Positions 35,647-47,589 of a stretch of DNA of 64,000 nucleotides are shown here, one piece after another (position 1 is the stretch's first letter; each line of letters begins with the position of its first letter). Source of the stretch: Paramacrobiotus metropolitanus (taxonomy: Eukaryota; Tardigrada; Eutardigrada; Parachela; Macrobiotidae); the NCBI RefSeq assembly GCF_019649055.1, contig NW_026570412.1:1-64000 (forward strand), read 5' to 3'. The translations under genes were made by a program, and so were the position numbers. The notes below the pieces were generated by a model that did not search any database, was not told the origin of the DNA, and saw nothing but the letters and a program-made list of their open reading frames with translations.

Positions 35647-38021
35647 CTATCGCCAGTTCAGAGCCGCCTGCAAGATATACACAGGCACATTAGATACGAG
35701 TACTTCTGTCAGGAGATGGTACAAGTAAACCAAATGTGCAATATATGTGTATACAATAATTATGGTGTTACTGTATTGTCGTACCCGTATGCATTCCATT
35801 ATCCAGTTCCACAATAAGCACTGGGCCCTCGCGGGGCTGCTCTCATTCACGGACCCGATGCGACCGGTGTCCTTTATGTCAGCGGGATGGTTCAACAGAA
35901 TCTGTATCACACTATCCTGGAACCAGCGTGGCCGTCGGCGAATTCTCTCCATAGTCAGGCCCAATGTATCAATGGCAGTTGACGGGTCAATTGGAGCCGC
36001 CATGGTATCCGGATAATTGCATGCATATCTGAAAAGAGTACATGGTTACGTTTTATTCGCAATCGGGATATATTACTTACGATTTTCCGCGTTCGTTTAG
36101 CTTTAGCGTGTGTTGAACCCGTATATAAGGGAGAATCCCGTAGATAAGGGGTTCTCCCAACCCAATAAGGGAGAATTATTGGGACGTTGGGAGAACCATT
36201 TCAGTCGAAACAATTCACGGCACTGCGGCCGTCACCCGGCTGGAGCCTGGAATGTGACGTTACGGCAATACATGCGGTTAAATCAAGCGCGGTAAAGAAC
36301 CACAACGTAAAATTCCAGCCGGGTGACGGCAGCAGTATAGGGAGACGGTTCTAGTACCCTATATGTAAACGTCTTTTGACATACTGGTACATTTTCTTGA
36401 TGCACATACACATAAAGGTACATATGATACAGTCAAATATCCACATGCCCCGGAAAACGCAACAAAATGTAACACCGTGACAATACTGTACGTATGGTCT
36501 ATGAACCTGCAACTTATCACCCAGCTAATTGTAGTTAGTTTTAAGCCAATTAACCCAAAAATCAAATAAAGCGGTTTCAGAAACTCGAACGACTACCGAT
36601 ATTCTCGCGAAACGAAAATCAAAATTTCTGCCTCAAATTGTTGCGGCAAAACAAGCTTTGAAAATCCAGAAGAAAGACCTTCTATAGCACATTTCGGTAC
36701 GAGGTTTTCACATTTATAATAATATTCTTGTTTTCTTGGCGACAAAAAAGGTTTTAGAGTAGTAAGATACCAGAGCTCGAAAGGCTGGGTTTAACCTGGT
36801 CAAAAACCCGGCAAGAGTTTTCCCTGCTGGCTCTGTTGATTGCAACTGGCTCTGTAAGAACACTTCCTCTTCGAACGAAAAGATAGCCGGCAGGAAGCCG
36901 GAGTAGATGTGCAGCAGCGAGTTATATCCGTGTACATTGTCATCATCCTGCCGCCATGGCCATCTGCCGTTCTCTTGTACCAACATACGCTTCTTTACGA
37001 ATTGCCGCAACACTAATCTGGGTAACGGCAGCGGTGAATACCAGTCCCGTTTCTCCGTGATCAGTTCCGCGCAAAAATTCATGGTGCACTTGACCACTGC
37101 AACAGCGCTGATGAACGGCGGCAGGCGACACCGTGTCCCTTTTTCCCCGTCCAACTTGAACTCCATAAGAAGATACAGTGAATCGGCTTGCAGGTGTAGA
37201 TTGTACAGTGTGAGAACCACATTCCGCTGGATTTCAGCCGCTTTCATGCCGCGCGTATCGCCGTATTTCGCACTGCAACACTCGAGAACCCAGCTGAGAA
37301 GCGAATCGTTAACGTAAATATCGCGGCAAAACTGCTCCACGTAGCCACGGTCCAGCAGGAGTACGCGACGGTCTTCCCATCGTTTCGCCAGTTCGGGAAA
37401 AATACCGGGTCCGCGGAGGACCAGATTGCGGGTTCTTCGTGTTACGATACGTTGGAAGATGGCACGACACCGTAACTCCTGGTCTTCAAGACGCGCATAG
37501 TGATACAGCAGTTCTTCGTGATGAACAGCCCTCCTAGGATGGTAGTATGCCATGAAATCCTTGGTCAACCATTTGTCCACATCGACGATGACGTTAACTT
37601 GCAGGACCTCATGTGTACTGAGAAGGTTCCACCGCAGGCAGACGCTGTGAGCCAAAAAACGGCAATGACATTGAAGCTTGCTACACTATCGGATAGTTAT
37701 TATTTACGTTGCCCTAGCGCAAAAAAACATCAAGTAAAATCTTGTACTAGCCAGAAAGCCCTGCCAAATAACCCTGTAATTTACGGAATGATCCTAATGG
37801 ATGGATTTATGGAATTTGAGAAATAATGTGAACGATAGAAGACGCTACTGTACTTACATGGAGCACTTAGTAATATCCGTGATGTCCAGACAGGAGAAAA
37901 TCTCCAACATTAGCTCGTTGGGGAGGTGAAGAAAGTGCATCCCGGCGGGTTCGAAAAAGCCCGCCGCCACTGCTAGAAGTCGCCGACAGGTCTGTTCCTG
38001 TTCCCTTTTTGATGTAATCAT
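35647..38021 (-). CDS. F-box protein, subfamily 2 copy E (3 exons, 464 aa)
   Basis: Exons are 38021-37858, 37644-36796 and 36028-35647, phases 2 and 2, total 465 codons. The F-box is at about residues 33-68 (LPNELMLEIFSCLDITDI, then VCLRWNLL), with a longer N-terminus than copies C and D. Shared blocks are IVTRRTRNLVLRGPGIFP, FSFEEEVFLQSQLQSTEPAG and RPRWFQDSVIQILLNHP. The C-terminal exon reads ~70 residues past the point where copy C stops, into hydrophobic low-complexity sequence; this extension may be a lost stop. It is the most diverged of the three tandem copies. It hosts MITE copy 3 in its second intron (36029-36795). Confidence 0.75.
36189..36353. mobile_element. Small inverted-repeat element (MITE), copy 3 of 3
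   Basis: GCCGTCACCCGGCTGGA near the left end and TCCAGCCGGGTGACGGC near the right end form perfect inverted arms. It lies inside an intron of F-box copy E. Just to its left, GGTTCTCCCAAC and GTTGGGAGAACC form another inverted pair. Confidence 0.65.
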
Positions 38022-38039
38022 CCTAGATTTGGCAGATTT

Positions 38040-39120
38040 GGCAGCTGTAGATAGAAAACGTATTTGGAAAAATATTAAATGTTTTCCTTAGAGGCTCTAC
38101 GCGACAGCGGTGTAGGGCTGCATTATCCTTGTTAATTCAGCAACGGGTTTACTGCGCGCGAAGGAAAGCCCAGAGCGAAATATTGAGGGTCAGTACACTG
38201 CGCTGATGCAACAGTCTTTAACCGGTCTCGATGCATGAAGAGGTCACTTATCCTGCATAAGGATGGAGGGCAATAATGACTGCTACCTGTAACGCATCCG
38301 GTTCTAAAATAATAATTCGGTTGGTATTTATTCGTTTACTTTACATCCATATAATTTTAATGTATTGCCGCACATGCTTACCTATACAGATATCTTCAGA
38401 GTACTGTACATTATTTTCACGCATTTTACTTCCTACCGAGTAGATTTTTTATTACGTTCAGTAATAACTCCTATTTTTATGTACATTTTTATGCTCTTTG
38501 AATTTTAAAAGAACAGTCAAAGTACTGTAGGTCCGATTTGCCCCATAAAATTGGATTCGGTAACGTGCAGATATTTATTTTGCTTTTAAACCTACACAAA
38601 GACCGGGGAGACCAAGTTCATAACTTCATACCGTAACAGGCGGCTCGTTTGCATGTTAAGAATAAGTGTCGACAGAGTATAAACAGCGGTGTACGGGAAC
38701 TGCTGTTCCTCAACTTCGGAGGAATGTAGTTTTAATATAAAAAATGGGAATGCCGGAAAATTGAGACAACGTTCACGCCGTCTCTGATGCCATTTCGCAA
38801 TTTGGATTTTCTAAGTGTTCGTTCACCGTTCACATACTAGAACGGTTTTGTAGGTGAAAATGTTAAACAGTGGTGAAATACTATAGCTGTTCGCCGCCAG
38901 TTGCCGGCGGTCGGGTTAGTACAAAACACAAGTTGTAACAGGTAGAAATGCAAGATTCTAACAATCGTCTTTGATACTTAATATCACTTTGAACTACAAT
39001 TTTACAATCGGTGCAAAAATTTACAGAATCCAGAATATTATGAGAACACTAAAAGCAAAGCCTTACAGGATCGCTTGGGCAAGAAAACCAACAAATCACA
39101 AAAAATGCAAGATCATGCAG
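38040..39120. other. Intergenic, no gene seen
   Basis: AT-rich sequence between the F-box array and the chitin-binding gene. No feature supported. Confidence 0.4.
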
Positions 39121-39129
39121 CGATCATCT

Positions 39130-40014
39130 CTATTTCTTCGCATTCCCGGCAATCGGTTTGACGTCCCACGTCAACGTATACAGATCCGAGCGGCCTTGGG
39201 CACCCAAATTGACGGTCTGGTAGTTTTCCTGGTTATCCAGCAGCGGCACATCAGCGCCCTGATACAGACGGCTGTTACTGTAGTCGTAGAACTTCTGGGC
39301 CTGGCTGCAGTCGACTTCCCAGAACCAGTGGCAGACCAGGGTGATTTGGTTGAAGAGCTAAAAGTCAATGGTGTTCTTTATTATGCGGTTTGCAATCCAA
39401 ATCGATGCAAGGAAAACGGGATTTTTTTTACCGTCATGTTGGGGCAGATGTGCGAGGTTAAGTTACCGTTGACGTCACATCGGCGAACAACTACGGGAAG
39501 ACACCATTACAAACGGTAAATGTGGGTACATTTTAGAATTAAGCGCATATGCCATAATCACGATGGGAAATTGTTACCGCTGTATTCGCAAATTCCAGTT
39601 TTCTTGTGTAAATTATTGCGAGCTCAAGATTGGAATACGTACCTTGGCACTTAAAGTCAGTGTCGGCATAATAACCCGGTGCGTGAGCGGAGCAGTCCCA
39701 GTTGCCTTGGGGAATATCGTTAGCGTTGTATGTGGGATAATCCTGTCCAGCACGAGCACTGACATACAGGTTATAGATATCCGCGGTGCTCAACTTATTC
39801 CGCCCGCTTAACTGGTCAAGAGCCGTCCATACCGGTGGGTTCTGAGCGCTGACGGCGCGTTTAACCTTTAATAAAAGGCGCATATATACAGTACATGAGC
39901 AGTTAATGCAAATTAATTAATAAACATTGCACTGAAATAAAATCAGATGAAAACGCTTACCGGCGTCGCATAAGCAATTCCGATAACAGCAGCGAAAACG
40001 ATGATATACTTCAT
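39130..40014 (-). CDS. Secreted CBM14 (peritrophin-type) chitin-binding protein, 4 exons, 187 aa
   Basis: Exons are 40014-39961, 39865-39643, 39490-39432 and 39357-39130, phases 0, 1, 0, total 188 codons, all GT-AG. Exon 1 is a clean signal peptide (MKYIIVFAAVIGIAYA). The CBM14 domain spans about residues 75-130: WDCSAHAPGYYADTDFKCQ, a middle RRCDVNG and SHICPNM, then LFNQITLVCHWFWEVDC. That gives the six cysteines expected of peritrophin-A folds. It probably binds chitin outside the cell in cuticle or gut lining. The ~55 residues after the domain resemble those of arthropod cuticular CBM14 proteins only in being hydrophilic. Single domain, no transmembrane segment. Confidence 0.85.
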
Positions 40015-40029
40015 GGTGGAACACACTGA

Positions 40030-41160
40030 ATAAACGATGCCGGCAATCTGATAAAAACTGTAAGTATACAATCTGGTTTACACTGCTTGAATTGCAAATT
40101 ATGCAACTGGGTGGAAAGCGGACTGACGATTGTTTACCGTTTCCGGCGTGGCATTATAAAAGCCCGAACACAAGACTCACCGAAATTTTTATTGTGTGGT
40201 AATTAGCCTTGACAGTGAACGTTGTGTCAACGGCCAGACGGCTGTCGATTGGTCCAAATTGGAGAGCGCGTGTACACGGTAGTGTCGTTGTCAGATTCGC
40301 TGGCATTGAACGCACAGCGGCGAACTGCCGGTTACCGCATATCCGCACTATATGTAATAATGTGAAACACTAATTTTGCTCATTTTGACTAGTATATGCT
40401 AGTACTAGCTTATGATTTGTACAAGATAGCGATCAGTAACTTGGCGAGTTAATTAGGCGATCGCTGAAACAGTTTAAAGTGGAAACAAAACAATTAACTG
40501 CGAACGCTGATCTCTGAGTCGGCTAATGAGCTTTTGCCCATTAAGCCATAATTGCATGTATTTTCTTTTTAATTACTTACTGGAGTTACACAGTATTACA
40601 GACACAGTGGCTTGGCACGTAACATATTCATGGTAGTGCTTTCCATCCTCTTGTAATCGAGTTACTCGTAGCAACCGAAGATTCGTGATTTACTGCTTTT
40701 AAAGATAAGATTTAAGTCTAGCAGTTACTAAGCAGTAGCCAGCAGAAAAGCAGCGGCAGTTCTGGGTACACCGTACGGTGAGCCTCACATCCAAAGATCT
40801 CTAACGGCACTAACGATTTTGAATGTTATTTTTAAGTTTAAAATTTAATTAATTCAAATGTAAATCTGCGCAGAGCTAATACCGACTATAATAGTATAGT
40901 TTTTTTTCTGCGACTACTTGTTAGTTGTTACCCGTAACGGCCTGGATACAACTGAACACACTCATTTATTACCAGATTAATTTTAGCAATAACTGCAACG
41001 ACTTGACAATGGTTAAAATGTCAAGAATGATACAATCATTGGGTGCCGGAAAAATAATAGCAGTGAAGTTTTTGGCTGTGGTTCTGTTTGAGATTTGAAT
41101 CATATCATTCATATACTGTACAGTCGTAGAATCATATGTGTGGTACACAGTACATAAGGC
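40030..41160. other. Intergenic upstream of the CBM14 gene
   Basis: The presumed promoter side of the CBM14 gene (minus strand). An AT-rich TTTTATAATG lies about 140 bp upstream of its ATG. Nothing else is recognised. Confidence 0.4.
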
Positions 41161-41162
41161 CA

Positions 41163-41303
41163 TAAGGAATTGCGACATTGTAATAATTTTTATTGTGTGA
41201 ATTGGGAATTGCGACATTGTGGGAATTGCGACATTGTAATATTTTATTATTATTGTTATTGTGGGAATTGCGACATTGTAATATTTTATTATTATTGTTA
41301 TTT
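41163..41303. repeat. Short tandem repeat, unit about 42 bp
   Basis: GGGAATTGCGACATTG followed by an AT-rich TAATATTTTATTATTATTG spacer recurs two to three times, with extra partial GGAATTGCGACATTG copies. Confidence 0.75.
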
Positions 41304-41578
41304 TGCTTTGCGCCTCTTAAACCAACCGGACAAAGTGGTAGACAGGAACGATTATCGTACTCACTGGTTTGCACGGAACCAGTACAAAAGCCGAAACGGT
41401 TTATTTACCTAAACATGTACATGTTTGCTTTTCTAGATTTATTGCTTAACATCTCTAGATACAAGGAATCGCTCCTTATCGAGATCTACAGACAACCAAA
41501 TCAGAAACAATGAAATTCAAACACATATTCTCCAATGAAATATGTCGTTGATTAAAAACAGAGACGAGAAAGAAGGTA

Positions 41579-42955
41579 TTAACAAGGTAACAGCTCTTTT
41601 ATCCAAGGAATATGCTCCCATGAAACGCTGTCCAATGCCTTCTCAAAGGTCCGTAAAGACCGATAAGCGCTTTCATTCAAGTTGAGGTCATTCCATAGTT
41701 TGGCGGTCCGGTTGGAAAATTCGTTTTCATTTGCCGGTACAGTTGTGCCACAAAAGGTTGTGTTAGCCGCTTGGATCGGGAATGGATGTTGAGCCATACG
41801 AGTGGCATTCCGCGTGTTACCTGCAACAGTACTAACGGCAGTAACGGATTCATAATCAACGAAAAAATTATCGCAAAAAGGAGTAATACCAAATAACATT
41901 TTATAAGCTAGAGTCAATGAACGCTTTATGCGACTATCCCAGCCGCATTCTCGGAGACGACCACAGTAGTCATCAGCGGCATTTCCTAAGCGTAAACGCT
42001 TGAGAAATTTGAATGCGCACTTTTCAAGGGCATCCCTGGGTGTTTTAAAAAAAGGATTTACTACGGGACTACAATAATCAAAGATGGGTAGGACAAGAGC
42101 TTTGAATAAACATATTAGCGCCGCAGAATCATAACTATCGAACATCGAAAACAGGTAGCAAATTCGTTTGCGGACTTTCATACACAGACTACTGGTATGT
42201 TCACTCCAACGCAGATGTCTATCAACAAACAACCCCAAATATTTTGTAATATTTTTCTGTTCAACCTCTACGTTGTTCAAATAATATTTAGGGACAGATG
42301 TCAAATCACGCTTCAAAGAAAAACGTATAAACACAGATTTTTTTGGATTAAAACTTAGGTTTTTCTTCGCTGCATAATCGGAAACCGAATTAATATCTTC
42401 CTGTAACTTTTCGCGATCATCGTCCCCAACTATTGGCCTACCTAAAAAAACGTCATCTGCAAAGATAAAAATTTTACTTCCATTAGGCAAGACAGCTGGC
42501 AGGCCGCTCAATTGGCAGTTGAAAAAAATAGGGCCAACTATGGATCCCTGTGGTACGCCGCTGGTTACAATACCGCTCTCAGAAACCTTGCCATTTACAA
42601 CTACCACTTGTCGCCGATGCGTTAAATAGTTGCTGAATAGCCGTACGACATCAGGAGGTACGGAGAACGAAGCGAGTGTTTCAAGCAGTGATGCATGGTC
42701 CACTCGGTCAAACGCCTTTGAACAGTCAAAAAACAGGGCATCCACTTCGTAGCCACTTCCAATAAAATCTTTTATGAATTTTGTAAAAAGCAACGACTGT
42801 AGTTCTGTACTTCTTTTTGCTCGATACCCAAATTGATTATCACTCAACAACCCGTTAATTTTTAGAAAAAATGTTAAATAATTAGCCAAGCATCGTTCGA
42901 AAATTTTGGATACAGGATGCAAAATAGCAATTTCTGTCTTTACATTTCCAGGTTT
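41579..42955 (-). pseudogene. Non-LTR retrotransposon (LINE) reverse transcriptase, 5'-truncated
   Basis: One open minus frame ends at 41579. Motifs in order: HPVSKIFERCLANYL, VDALFFDCSKAFDRVDH (motif A, catalytic Asp), SGVPQGSIVGPIFF (motif B), FIFADDVFLG (FADD box, motif C), KYLGL (motif E region). A C-terminal region of about 200 residues follows. The endonuclease and the first reverse transcriptase blocks are missing: an in-frame TGA lies near 42985 and the similarity stops there, the usual result of incomplete reverse transcription. The retained frame has no internal stop, suggesting a young copy. I place it broadly in the jockey/CR1-like group of LINEs, clade not decided. Confidence 0.8.
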
Positions 42956-43216
42956 ATCTTTCCTGTTCCCGTTTACTTTTCATATTATCTTCCCTTTACG
43001 TTTGGTAATCATTTGACTTTAACGCTTATTTGACAAGTTCTTTTATGTCAGTCTACTGCACATTATAAAATTCAGAGGGATTTTTCAATTTGCAACTGCG
43101 CTTGCTTTACCTTCTTATCTCAAGCCAAGACATTTTGCTTAACAGTGACGAGGTTGAACGATCACCTTAAAATCCCTGGTTTATATGCATATTCATCGTT
43201 GATAAATCGCGAGGCA

Positions 43217-43227
43217 TATTATATAAA
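43217..43227 (+). promoter_or_regulatory. Candidate TATA box of the first kinase gene
   Basis: TATTATATAAA lies about 80 bp upstream of the kinase ATG at 43308. Position and strand fit, but there is no transcript evidence. Confidence 0.3.
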
Positions 43228-43307
43228 CGGTGTGGTTTTTTTGTATGAATCCGAGTTTTCTGCCCTGATTTCAAGATAATTCCCTGGTTTTAGGATAATC
43301 TTGCAGA

Positions 43308-44386
43308 ATGCTTTGGGATTACAATTACACAGGCCAGCTGGCCGGGCTAGGGGAAAATAAATTTAAGGTTATTGCTCCTATTGAGAGCAACATGTACACA
43401 TCCAGAGAAATATTTTATTGCCGACGAACGGACAGCATTGAACCTGCAGAAATAGCAGTTAAGGACATTTTTCCGCGTGATGAAATCGTAAACCACTCTG
43501 AAATTCTCCGTATTGTCGAAGATTTAGATTCCGTCCAACGAAAACTTCTGGGCCTTAAACATCCTAATGTAATTCATCGCTTAGGAGTTTGTCACGGCCA
43601 TTATGACGGGGTGGGGCGTGACTTTTATCGTTATTTCATTGTTATGGAATATTGTTCGGGTAAAGAATTTCATACGAAGCTAAATAAAACAAAATGTGTT
43701 AGTTTACCGAGCGGAGACGAAATAGGACTTCCTTTTAGAAGGTTGTGACAGATTTTTCACTTTTAGGAGGTACGTTACACAAAGCTGCACAGTCGCATAT
43801 ACCTTCCCACCTAGTACGGAAGTGGACGCGCCAGATTGTAGAAGGCCTCGCATATCTGCATGAGAACCGCATCATACATCGCGATTTGAAAGGGCCGAAC
43901 GTTTTACTGAGTACTTCACATTGGGACAGCTGTTGCATGAAAGTGTCCGATTTGGAATCCTGCAAGCCATTACGCGGCGACCAAACTCAGCCCGGAGAGG
44001 TAACGCAGAATGCGGGCACAATTTACTTTATGTCTCCGGAAATGATTAAGGGCAACGATAACAGGCTTTCCATTGGCCGTAAGACCGACATCTGGAGTTT
44101 GGGATGCCTTATTCTAGAAATGATGTACGGATGGCCGCGTTTTTATAAAAACGTGAACGGAATACTAAAACCAGTAAAATATGATCTGGCCCCCTTGCAT
44201 TATGTTGGAACTGGAGGGTCACCATACATTCCCCGAGAGACGCCCTCCGAACTGCGGACTTTTTTATCCAACTGCTTGCAGCACGATCCCTCTTCTAGGC
44301 CGATAGCCATCGAATTGCTAGAGGAACCATTTTTAACTGCCGAATTTGTTACCCCTTTGCCAGATCGAAGCCATGATCCACTGTAA
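43308..44386 (+). CDS. Protein kinase-like protein 1 (2 exons, 323 aa)
   Basis: Exons are 43308-43659 and 43767-44386, phase 1 (TCGG|GTAAAG, CTTTTAG|GA), total 324 codons. The splice rebuilds the hinge MEYCSGGTLH. Motifs: Lys in IAVKDIF; catalytic loop HRDLKGPNVLL; SDLES where DFG is expected; GTIYFMSPE (activation-loop end); DIWSLGCLILEM. The glycine loop is not recognisable near the N-terminus. The catalytic loop is intact but the metal-binding DFG is DLE, so activity is doubtful. The kinase domain resembles STE/MEKK-type kinases. An AG just before the ATG could mark an upstream exon. It belongs to a local family with the kinases at 45.9-47.1 and 51.4-55.1 kb. Confidence 0.8.
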
Positions 44387-44577
44387 GTGCCATCAGCATC
44401 CTTTGTAACCGCTTTTAGGGCCTTAACATCGTTTTGGCGTGCAGCTGCGGCTGCCCAAATAAATAAAACAAACTGAACAATTACTTGCTGAAGTTCGTTT
44501 TGGAAAACTGCATGCAGCTTTCATCTGTTATTCGGCGCAGTGGCGAATATTCTAAAAACCTAAGCACAAGTACTTAC

Positions 44578-45413
44578 TCGGGCGTACCGCCATTTCGGCA
44601 TAGGGACATTTCGGCATTGGACACTTCGGCATAAGACATTTCGGCATAAGGACATTTCGGAATAGGGACATTTCGGCATACGGACATTTCGGCATAAAGT
44701 TTAGTATACTGATAATACCTAATCATGATGGAAAGAGCGGATAAATTGGAAGAACTTTTGTTACTGTAAAACTGTTTTCGTTGTAAAACTCGTGCATGGT
44801 AACTGGCTTGTGCTAATAAATGATGACCGTGGGTCCATGGTAAGAAACCTATATGCCAATGAATTTTACTCAATCTAAGAAAGTGAAGGAAAAACGCATA
44901 GAATTTCAAAAACTGAGAACGTAAAAATCCTAAAACCTAGCAAACCTAAAACATGCCAAACATGCAAAATTAAACCAAAAACCTTATAAAAAATAATGAA
45001 ACGCAGGAAGACATAAGATGCCTTAGCAAACTTGAAAAATTGTATGTTAAAATGCGAGGATTTGATAAAAACTTTAGAAAAGCTAAGAAGACCTGCAAAT
45101 ATATATAAACCTAAGAAAACCTAAGAAACCTAAGTAAAACTAAGAAAGCCTAGAAGATCTAAGAAGATCTAAGAATACAAGGTTTAACAGTACAAAGGAG
45201 ACATAAAATAACTGGAGCCGTTTTTTAATTTGATGTTGTTTATAATGCAGAAATGTCCGTATGCCGAAACGTCCACATGCAGAAATGTCCTCATGCCGAA
45301 ATGTCCTCATGCCGAAATGTCCTCATGCCGAAATGTCGTTATGCCGAAATGTCCTATGCCGAAATGTCCTATGCCGAAATGTCACTATGCCGAAATGGTC
45401 GGACACGCTTACT
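44578..45413. mobile_element. Foldback-like element with tandem-repeat inverted arms
   Basis: The left arm (44580-44697) is a tandem array of GGACATTTCGGCATA-type units. The right arm (45246-45411) is an array of the complementary unit TATGCCGAAATGTCC. The outermost parts also mirror each other (GGCGTACCGCCATTTCGG against CCGAAATGGTCGGACACGC). Between them lies ~550 bp of AT-rich filler, itself repetitive (AACCTAAGAA steps at 45080-45175). Long terminal inverted repeats built of short tandem repeats are the hallmark of foldback elements. No transposase is present. Confidence 0.7.
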
Positions 45414-45885
45414 CGTACATATCTGTACGCTGATTAACACACCAGCACTAATGCGTGCTCGAGTACAAGCTGCTGTGGATTGCAGTCACAGGGCCGAACA
45501 TTTTAGAAAAGAGTTTAGTTTTCGCGCATAAGCCTTCCCGCAAATGGATGGACAGTGTAGAATTAATACTAATGGTCCTTGTTAACAGATCACTGCACGA
45601 GCGCAAGCGATAGCCCGCTCGGAGTTATCGCTCGCCCAATACGTGTAGTGTGTAGTTCCAATGGAAATGCGGGGGTTTTGGATTGGCACATGGTTTAAAT
45701 TTTGACATTCGCAACAAACTACTTAATTCCGCTGTGTAAATCGCCAATTAATTACGTGACCGAATTAACAGCCCATGTGGCGCACGGCAACAGTCAATCC
45801 GTAATTCAGTCTGTACACCACGGGGAAACCAGGGAAAATTTTGAGGCCCGGGAAATGACTAACTGAATTTATCCGCCGATTTCAG

Positions 45886-47149
45886 GGCAGCTGGCCAGGG
45901 AGAAGAGTTTCGACTACAAGGAAATCTGAAGGAGACATTCGGGTTTGACTGTTGTTATAACAACAATCCGGCGGATTACGTTGGGAGAGGCAGCTACGGC
46001 GCGGTTTATAGAGCAACAACTACCCGAGTAGTGAAGTGAGCTTTCTGGAAAGATTCCACTCCGTGAGCAATGGCGAAACAACATTTGCTGTCAAGGTTGT
46101 AACTGTGGACATGCTGACAGAAGCGCATTATGCAAGACTCCGTGAAAGGTTTAAACTTTTATGCGAATTTGATCACCCTCACGTGGCCGCATATGGCACA
46201 ATCAATGCGAAAACAGAAAACGGAAAACTACAAATAGAGTTCTTGATGGATTACTATCCCGGTAAGTGACCAACGAAACATAAGCAATTACTCACCTGAT
46301 GTTGGATATACATACCTTTCGAGTTACAAGTATGTATGCATTTTTGGCTAAACACAAACATATGTATGTCTACTTTGCGCTGTATGTATTGTGGAAATCC
46401 CCACATTGTGGGTTCAGTTGGGAACTTGGGATTGACTCACTTGTACAGATTGAGTTCTTTTATGGCTCACAACTAGCTATATAAAGCCCGGACTTAAATG
46501 TATAACAATAATATTAGGAGGAGACCTTAAGAAATCTATAACGTCGATCAAAAACGGAGGCCCTCTTCTTGACAAGCATACCGCAATTCGCTACATGTCC
46601 GATATCACAAATGGACTGAACTATCTGCACGAAAGCAAGATTATTCATGGAGACATAAAACCAGCAAACATTTTGGTTAAAGATATAGAGCCCGGACGAA
46701 GTAGCCTGCTGATCACTGACTTAGATGACCTTGTAAAAATTCGTGGAGAACGAACATGTTCAGCTGATATCAACTGCGTAAAGGGCACCCATCGCTACAT
46801 GTCACCGGAGATGATGAAGACCTTTATTTCAGTAGAGACAACATGTCCTGGTCGAAAAACGGATATTTGGAGTTTAGGCTGGATCATGCTAGAGCTTGCC
46901 CAGTGTACTACCGGTCAATTCGACAAATTTCTCCAGAACACTAAGAACTCGGAGCGAGTCAAGGTCGAAAAAGAACTCTCCGGATTTCATTTTACATCAA
47001 AGATTGTCGAAGGATATGTTCCATCCATTCCTGAGAAGATCCCAGCTGATCTTAATCACTGCATCAAACGATGTTTGTGTGTATCCGCCGATAGCCGTAT
47101 TTCAGCAAAAGATTTGCTGCTGCACTTGTCCAGTCTCACAGTTAACTGA
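45886..47149 (+). pseudogene. Protein kinase-like gene 2, exon 1 frameshifted
   Basis: Exon 1 (45886-46261) opens in a frame holding the glycine loop YVGRGSYGAVYRATT, which meets TGA at about 46037. The neighbouring frame carries on with TTFAVKVVTVDM (the VAIK lysine) and FDHPHVAAYGTI up to a good donor CCCG|GTAAGT. Exon 2 (46518-47149) is intact: GGDLKKSI, catalytic loop HGDIKPANILV (Arg replaced by Gly), DLDD for DFG, GTHRYMSPE, DIWSLGWIMLEL. The switch between glycine loop and lysine looks like a one-base indel, making this copy probably defective unless a very short intron or sequencing error explains it. No Kelch part follows. Confidence 0.65.
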
Positions 47150-47159
47150 CTTCAAATCT

Positions 47160-47580
47160 GTTAGGGAACAGAACACTATTAAAATGCATTGTATCATAGT
47201 CGGTATTCTCCATTCGATAGAAATCATCAATATAACAAAACGCTACTGACCATGGTGAGACAGGGGTGGGTTCGCGTGATATTAATAATATATACTCAAA
47301 ATTACTGAAATCATCAGAAAAGGACAACCAATCGTCAGAGCCGTTCGAAATCTCACGGTGCGTAGAAGGATTCACTTTATTTTGCACCTAAAATGCAGTA
47401 GTGTTCAGATTTAGCACTGGCCGGTTTGCGGTTAAATACGTTCCCTAAGCAGTGTATACTTTGTCAAGTAATAGTTATCTGCGTTGTGCAGTTTCCTATT
47501 TAAGGTGACTGACACAAGCCCTGGATGCACTGCACTTCGTTCGATGCAGCAATATAAACCATCGTCAAAACAGCCACTTT
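47160..47580. other. Intergenic, no gene seen
   Basis: Sequence after the second kinase. I looked for a Kelch continuation like that of kinase 3 and did not find one. Confidence 0.4.
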
Positions 47581-47589
47581 AAAAATTAA

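Noticed and set aside
35380-36360. CRISPR-like repeats
   Set aside because: The repeated blocks are inverted-repeat ends of MITE copies, not regularly spaced direct repeats with unique spacers, and the genome is eukaryotic.
45246-45411. A tandem-repeat protein encoded by the short repeats
   Set aside because: Both alternative frames of the array give repetitive peptides only because of the repeat unit. The mirrored array at 44.6 kb shows it is an element arm.
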